Shown here: positions 58,258-64,000 of the stretch, in pieces
How the letters are laid out: each line of letters begins with the position of its first letter
How positions within the stretch are numbered: the first letter of the stretch is position 1
Assembly: GCA_024364735.1 (NCBI GenBank)
Contig: JAGFNQ010005198.1
Coordinates: 982,802-1,046,801 of the forward strand
DNA: 64,000 nt
Reading direction: 5' to 3'
Source of the DNA: Boesenbergia rotunda
Lineage: Eukaryota > Streptophyta > Magnoliopsida > Zingiberales > Zingiberaceae
Position numbers and translations under genes: made by a program
The notes under the pieces: generated by a model
Seen by the model: only the letters and a program-made list of their open reading frames with translations
Told to the model about the DNA's origin: nothing
The model's database searches: none

Positions 58258-59190
58258 ATCTTTATGTTCCTACACATAAAGAGTTTTATTGATTTGGATC
58301 CAATTAGAGTCAGGAGTAGCTTAAATTGAGCTTTACTGCCTAGTCTGTCTCACCCAAATCTAGGGTTTTCAATCACGTTAGCCTTATAGGTTTTGTGAGA
58401 CAGGTTTTGATAAATAAAATTACTTTGAGAAATTATTATTTGTTTTGAAAACATTAAATTAATTTTTGAAAACAGTTAAGTTTATTTTGAAAGGATGTTT
58501 GAACCTATGCTTAACTGAAAATTGTGTTAGATTTGAATTTGACAAAAAGTAATTTGAATTTGAAATTCAAAAATTGGCTTCCAGGTCTTGGCGAGGCACT
58601 AGGCCTTCTTTGGCCGTAGCCTTATTGGATCATCAACCCTTTCCTTGACAAAGCCGTTTAATGAAATTTCATTTTCAAAATTAATCTTTGAAAAAGTTCT
58701 GGTCTAACCAGTTTGAGTTTTGGATCGGTAGCTTTGGCTAGTTTCACCAGTCTAAAGAGACCAAGTGAACTTGATCTTATTAGAATTGGTTTCCCTAACG
58801 TACTATCATCTCACCTCCACCCAATACTATATTTTCAAATTTCAGTTAAGTTTGTTTAGTCCTTATACTAACCTAAGTTTAAGCATGGTAAATTGCAGAA
58901 ATTTAAATAAACAATCAAACATGCAATTTGCAATCAGGAATTAAATTTTATCTAACAATAAATATAGTTTTCAGTTTGGCTCCCCCTGGACTATAGCCAC
59001 GATAATGATTAGGCAAGATGTGAATCTTGTCCTTGGGGATCCAATACTGATTTGATCCAGTTTGTTAGTTCAGGCATAGTTTTGGTACCCATGTCTGAAT
59101 TTTACCTCTGGACTGATTTAGTACAGCAAAGTAAGATCTTTGTCGGGATTTGGTTCTATAACCAAGTCCGGATCGATTTAGAACGGACTT
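58258..59190 (-). other. SIRE-2 gag-pol spacer with gag tail
   Basis: The first part (59190-58970) still reads the Gag tail in frame after a stop (NRSGLGYRTKSR, PNHYRGYSPGGAKL), with a second stop. The rest is AT-rich and shared with NA1 up to the GTGAGACAG element near 58400. Confidence 0.8.
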
Positions 59191-60600
59191 CTATTTTCCA
59201 AGAATCATGTCAAGACCCTTGGAACCAGAAGTGAATCGTTCTAAGGCAGCTCTAAGATCCTTAACCTGAGTTTTCAGGGAGGAGTTCTCTTTCTCAAGTT
59301 TTTCAACTTGAGTAGGAGTTCCTTCTTGAACTTTCTCAGTTAAGGATTTAGAGTCAGCTTCCTCTTTCAGGAGTTTTACTTCCTGTCGGAGGGATTCGAC
59401 TCGGAGTTTGGCTTTTGCCAAATCTCGAGAAAGATAATAAATAAGATCGTTTAATTGACTTCTTTTGAAACCACTTACCTTGATTTCGCCGTCTTCTGAA
59501 AAGGTTAGTCTGCCGTCGTCCTGTTCTGATTCAGACTTGGTCTCGACTTCTTCTGAGGCGGTCAGGGCTAGTAGGATTGATTGGGGTGCTTCATCTTCTT
59601 CTTCTGAGGAAGATTCGTCCCAGGTTGCTTGGAGTGCTTTCTTTCTTCTTGTCTTTTTGGTCTCCTTCAGGTTTGGACACTCCGTCTTGTAGTGGCCCTT
59701 CTTCTTGCACTCGTAGCAAGTCATGTTGGGCTTATTTTTGTCATTTGTGGGATCAGCTGGTTCGTCCTTTCTTCGGTTGGCCTTCCTTCTGTTGGTTTGG
59801 TTCTTTAACTCTTTATAGTAGCTTCGGGCCAATCGGACCAGCTTCGGTCGATCTCCTTCTTCGTCTTCTGAGTCTGAGTCTGAGTTAGACTCGGGTTCAG
59901 GTTGTGGCTTTTTCTTTATTGTCCTTCCAGCTTTTCCTACAACAAAGGCAATACCTTTCTCGGCCATATTGCAGTTAGTCTGTTCATGAAGTTCTAACTC
60001 AAAAAACAATTCATCTAATTTAATTTTAGAGAGATCCCTTGAAACCTTGTATGCATCTACCATAGATGCCCACAAGGTATTTCTAGGGAAAGCATTTAGG
60101 GCATACCTTATTAGGTCACGATTTTCGACCTTGTGACCTATAGTGTGAAGACCGTTCATCAATTCTTGGATTCGTGCGTGGAGTTGGGCTACTGTTTCAT
60201 TGTCGGCCATCTTGATGGTGTACAGTTTGTTTAGGAGTAGATCTCTCATACTGATCCGAGTGTCTGATGTTCCTTCGTGCAGCTCGATCAATTTTACCCA
60301 TAGCTCCTTGGCACTGTTGAAGGGGCCCACCCGGTTCAGCTCCTCTTTTGTTAAACCGCATTGTAGGGTCTGAGTTGCCTTTGCATCAGCTTCTATTTTG
60401 CGCTTCAGAGCGGAGTCCCATTCTGAGTAGCTTTGAGGTGTTCCTTCAGCGTTCTTGGGAATCTCCAGTCCGGACTGGATGATGATCCACATGTCCACCT
60501 GAGTTTTCAGGTGGACCTCCATTCGACTTTTCCAGTAAGAAAAGTCATCTCCACTGAACAGTGGAGGTCTGGCGGTGCTGAATCCTTCTTGCATGGCCAT
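59191..60600 (-). pseudogene. gag: SIRE-2 gag (469 codons before a premature stop)
   Basis: It starts MAMQEGFSTARPP at 60600 and is collinear with NA1 gag: N-terminal domain, acidic linker (ESNSDSDSEDEE), zinc knuckle CYECKKKGHYKTEC at about residues 295-308 with all ligands, Ser-rich acidic stretch, coiled coil (DLAKAKLRVESLRQEVKLLK), and GSKGLDMILGK. There a TAG replaces the Gln codon seen in NA1 (MILGKQKS), removing about 77 residues of the tail. The core domains remain intact, so the truncated protein might still assemble, but the tail and pol read-through are lost. Confidence 0.92.
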
Positions 60601-60826
60601 TTAATCTGAAAAAGATAACTAACAAAAAAAATTTCCCAAGACTTGGTCTTGGATTAGTAGTGCGGGATAAGATGAATAAAATGTCGAGGGGTGTTGCACC
60701 AACCTGGATTAACGGAAAAAAAATTCGAACGAAAAAATTAAAAAAAAAATTCGAACGAGAAAAAGAAAATAAAGAAAATCCGAAAAAAATTTCAAACTGG
60801 TGATTGCACCAAATTTGAACTTCCCC
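60601..60826 (-). other. SIRE-2 leader
   Basis: A short leader between PBS and gag start, A/T-rich, matching the NA1 leader (32511-32733). Confidence 0.8.
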
Positions 60827-60838
60827 GCTCTGATACCA
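60827..60838 (-). other. primer-binding site of SIRE-2
   Basis: The minus strand reads TGGTATCAGAGC, two bases from the LTR. Confidence 0.95.
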
Positions 60839-60840
60839 CT

Positions 60841-62400
60841 TGTTGGATCGAGAGAACCGATAGAGGGGGGTGAATATCGAAAATCGTTCGGATTTAGGGA
60901 AAGAGAAATTGCACAGCGGAAGATAGAAACAAACACGTGAACATAGTAATTTTTACTTGGTTCGGAGCCTAGGTCGACTCCTACTCCAAGGCCCACGGTC
61001 GTTGACCGTTTACTTTGGGCAATTCTATATGAGGCACAATAATAGTTTACAAAGATTGATTTACAAATATGGCACAGTAAACTTAACAATTAAAAAGAAA
61101 AACTCTTCTTTTACCGACGTCCGATGTAGGTTGTCTTTTTCGAAGCAGCGGGACGTCGACAGCTCGAGTTGGGAGGTTTCCGGAGCGAGGCGCGAGAGCA
61201 GAAGAGCGTAGAAGCGTTGATTGAAAGTGTTGCTTGAAGCCTGGGGTCAAGGGCCCTTTATATAGGGCCTGGGGGCGCCCGGGACATCGGGGGCGCCCCC
61301 CCCCCCACGTGGCGGTCGATCCATCTCCAGCACGTTCAACATCTGATCCCTTCAAAATCGGGATCGGGTTTGACTGGGGCGCCCGGAGCGCTCGGGGCGC
61401 CCGCATTGATCGGGTCAAGCCTTCATCCTTTTGGCTTCGCGAGGGTGTGCTTCGGCAGCTGGCACTGGGGGCGCCCGCGACAGGAGGGGCGCCCGCGACA
61501 TCGGGGGCGCCCCCCCCCACGTGGTGGTCGATCCGTCTCCAGCACGGTCAACATCTGATCCCTTCAAAATCGGGAACAGGTTTGACCGGGGCGCCCGGAG
61601 CGCTCGGGGCGCCCGCATTGATCGGGTCAAGCCTTCATCCTTTTGGCTTCGCGAGGGTGTGCTTCGGCAGCTGGCACTGGGGGCGCCCGCGACAGGCGGG
61701 GCGGCCGGAGCATCCGGGGCGCCCCGACATATAACTGTCGAGGCGTGTTTTCACTCCTGCTGACTTGGGTTGACCTTGGGGGCGCCCGGAACATCCGGTG
61801 CGCCTTGCTCAGCTTCTGCCTCACTCCTTTGAGGCTCTCTGAGCTGCAGATACTCAGTCCTTCGATCCTGCATCCAGGGTTAGTCCAAAAAGCAGTATTA
61901 TATTATTTTATACAACCTTAGCTGTCTTGGTTCTGACTTTGGATTTCCAAAATGGAACCCTAGGTCGAACCGACGCCTACTGTTCACTCGACGGGGAACG
62001 CGTCCTCACCTACTCCTCTCGGAAGATTGTACCTGATGCCAACCGCTCCTCTGGTTGGACTTTTGCCTGGCGGTCTTTTGCCAGGTCTTGGACAACGAGC
62101 TGTCCTTCGCCTGGCGCCAAGCAGTCCTTCGCTAGGGCTTTTCACCCTGGCATTCCTTCGCCAGTGCCTAGCAGTCCTTCGCTAAGGCTTTGTACCCTGG
62201 CATTCCTTCGCCTGTGCCTAGCAGTCCTTCGCTAGGGCTTTTTACCCTGGCATTCCTTCGCCAGTGCCTAGCAGTCCTTCGCTAGGGCTTTTTACTCTGC
62301 ACACTCAAGTGACATGTTAGATATCAAGTAACACTTAACTTTTGAACCCAGTTGCCATTATCAAAACACAGGTTTGACTGTGGTGCTTTCTACACCAACA
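60841..62400 (-). repeat. 5' LTR of SIRE-2
   Basis: It has the same ends as the 3' LTR. It is 158 bp longer because of a 213-bp tandem duplication of the dyad-rich block (about 61290-61715), partly offset by fewer CTTCGCTAGGGC units. The minus-strand TATA is near 61257-61265. Confidence 0.94.
61290..61715. repeat. 213-bp tandem duplication of the dyad block in the SIRE-2 5' LTR
   Basis: CCACGTGG(C/T)GGTCGATCC occurs at about 61305 and again at about 61518, with matching flanks including CTTCGCGAGGGTGTGCTTCG. The 3' LTR has a single copy. Confidence 0.9.
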
Positions 62401-64000
62401 TCATCGACATATAACACTAGGAATACGACTGTACTCCCACTAACCTTCTTGTACACACAAGGTTCGTCAGGATTTTGTAAGAAATCAAACTCATTGATTG
62501 TCTCATCAAAACGGATGTTCCAGCTCCTGGATGCTTGCTTATATGGATCGTCGAAGCTTGCATACTTTGGTTTTATTAACCGATGTGAAACCTTCAGGTT
62601 GTATCATGTATACTTCCTCAAGCAGGTTTCCATTAAGGAAAGGTGTTTTCACATCCATTTTCCATATCCCATAATCATAATGAGCTACTATGGCCAGGAG
62701 CATCTGAATGGATTTAAGCATAGCTACTGGCGAATAGGTTTCGTCATAATCAATTCCTTGTTTCTGACGATATCCTTTTGCCACTAATCTATCCTTAAAG
62801 GTAACAACATTACCTTCCATGTCGGTTTTCTTCTTGAAAACCCACTTGCACCCTATGGGCTTAATCACTTCAGGTGGGTTAACCAAGTCCCATACTTGAT
62901 TTTTGTACATGGAATCCATTTCTGACTTCATGGCTTCAAGTCATTTATCCCTTTTTGAATTTTTCAGAACATCTTTATAACTGATAGGTTCGTCATCGTT
63001 AATGAGTAACACGTCGTTCGATTCACTTATGAGAAATCTGTATCTCTCTAGAATATTGCGTGTCCTATCAGACCTACGAAGAAGTGGTGTTGTTTTAGGT
63101 TCAACTGATAGCTCATCATTATGAGTTATTTGTTGTGGGTCTAGGCAAGGTGTCTCTGTAATGTCTATTGGAGTTTCTTCAACTTCTTCAAGTTCAATGC
63201 TACTCCCACTGTTTTCTTGTAAAAGAAATTCTTTTTCTAGAAATACAGCATGCCTTGAAACAAACACCTTTTCATCCAATGGGATGATAGAATTGGTAAC
63301 CCTTCGTTTCCTTAGGGTATCCAATAAATAGATATTTATCAGACTTAGCATCCAATTTGTCTGATATAGTCCGCTTTATATAAGCAGGACAACCCCATAT
63401 CTTTAGGTGAGATAAATGAGGTTTCTTACTATTCCATGTCTCATATGGAGTAGTAGAGACTACCTTGGTCGGGACTTTGTTTAGCAAGTAAATAGTTGTC
63501 ATAAGCGCATAGCCCCAAAAGGATTTTGGAAGAGTTGCATGATTCATCATAGATCTAACCATGTCCATCAAGGTTCGGTTACACCTCTCAGATACACCAT
63601 TATGCTGTGGTGTATATGGCGGAGTCCATTGAGGCAATATCCCATTGTCCCTAAGATAATCTTGAAACTCTTGACTTAAGTATTCACCACCTCGATCGGA
63701 TCGAAGTATCTTAATACTTTTGCCAAGCTGTTTCTCTACTTCACTTCTGAACCCTTTGAATTTCTCAAAAGCTTCAGATTTGTGTTTTATTAAGAACACA
63801 TACCCGAATCGTGAGTGATCATCAATAAAGGTAGTGAAGTAGCTATAGCCTCCTTGTGCAAGAGTTGACATTGGTCCACATACATCAGTATGTATTAGAC
63901 CAAGTAATTCTCCCACTAGTTTACCTTTTTCGGAAAAGGCTAATTTGGTCATCTTGCCTTTTAAGCATGATTCGCATGTATCAAATGAACCAGGTTCAAA

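Larger units (their letters stand above)
52161..62400 (-). mobile_element. SIRE-2: full-length SIRE/Maximus-type element (10.2 kb)
   Basis: It has LTRs of 1402 and 1560 bp, canonical PBS and perfect TSD TCATC (52156-52160 and 62401-62405). Minus-strand gag and pol are in SIRE order: protease, integrase, RT, RNase H. There is no env-like ORF between pol and the 3' LTR. Pol has in-frame stops and a frame-shifting 172-bp duplication, so it is defective. It is the gag-pol relative of NA1. Confidence 0.95.
51182..63952 (-). pseudogene. pol: copia-B2 pol, split by SIRE-2
   Basis: 3' piece: 52103-51180 is one open frame of 307 codons covering the end of RT (FSMKDLGESTYILGIRIYR, CTRPDVSYAL) and all of RNase H (YTDASFQ, STMEAEY, YCDNNGAIALAKEP, LADPLTKALP). 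5' piece: RT fingers at 62931-62539 (GCKWVFKKKTDMEG), a linker at 63351-62941, and integrase at 63952-63272 with all three acidic residues (IHTDVCG, LRSDRGGEY, HNGVSERCN). SIRE-2 sits exactly between the halves of the YVDD motif. A frameshift near 63300 also separates integrase from the linker. Confidence 0.9.
49645..64000 (-). mobile_element. copia-B2: second copy of the copia-B family, split by SIRE-2
   Basis: Minus strand from the left: 3' LTR (49645-51165), PPT, RNase H and RT part (51182-52160), then the SIRE-2 insertion, then the rest of RT and integrase (62406-64000). Gag and the 5' LTR are right of the window. It is closely similar to copia-B throughout, with fewer stops, and lies inside copia-D. 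Confidence 0.9.

Overview
This window holds no recognisable host gene, rRNA or true tRNA. It is a stack of nested LTR retrotransposons typical of intergenic DNA in a large, repeat-rich flowering-plant genome. A monocot is plausible from the mix of Ty1/copia (SIRE/Maximus-type and Tork/Angela-like) and chromodomain Ty3/gypsy (Tekay/Del-like) elements, but the species cannot be assigned. Element boundaries rest on TG...CA termini, 5-bp target-site duplications (TSDs), primer-binding sites (PBS, the complement of a Met-tRNA 3' end) and polypurine tracts (PPT). All were read by eye. Element labels (A, B, NA1 and so on) are mine.

Layout, left to right. (1) 1-5881: the 3' part of a Tekay-like gypsy element (integrase, chromodomain, 4-kb LTR), inserted in the gag of copia-A. 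(2) 5882-13223, minus: copia-A, with gag, leader, PBS and 5' LTR. It is broken by a SIRE-type solo LTR (5938-7797, TSD TGGAG), and its 5' LTR is broken by a solo LTR of its own family (11100-12954). (3) 13224-13625, 30248-31150 and 39551-40565, plus: an old, decayed SIRE-type element, H1, the host of everything to its right. (4) 13626-30247, minus: copia-B inside the H1 gag (TSD ACTCC). Each of its 2.27-kb LTRs is split by a gypsy solo LTR (14283-17657, TSD GCAAG; 26617-29620, TSD ACATC). (5) 31151-39550, plus: NA1, a complete young SIRE-type element (TSD GGTTT) with intact gag but no pol. A second, unrelated ORF with its own promoter-like module sits where pol should be. (6) 40566-40737: a SIRE-like LTR fragment. 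(7) 40738 to about 45955, plus: decayed copia-C, carrying a 370-bp foldback element with tRNA-like boxes. (8) About 45956-49644, minus: decayed copia-D. (9) 49645-64000, minus: copia-B2, a close relative of copia-B whose reverse transcriptase is split at the catalytic YVDD codons by (10) 52161-62400, minus: SIRE-2 (TSD TCATC), a 10.2-kb element with gag and a full-length but broken pol.

How the parts relate. SIRE-2 is the gag-pol counterpart of NA1: gag, the post-gag spacer and the pre-3'-LTR spacer align between them, while about 3.3 kb of pol in SIRE-2 is replaced by about 2 kb of new sequence in NA1. NA1 is therefore best read as a non-autonomous derivative that keeps its own Gag and borrows enzymes from SIRE-2-like relatives. 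Its extra ORF is preceded by the same architecture as the SIRE LTR promoter: an array of GC-rich dyads ending just upstream of a TATA box. The older host H1 shows the same gag / no pol / dyad-TATA order, so the arrangement may define a lineage. This is the most interesting content of the window.
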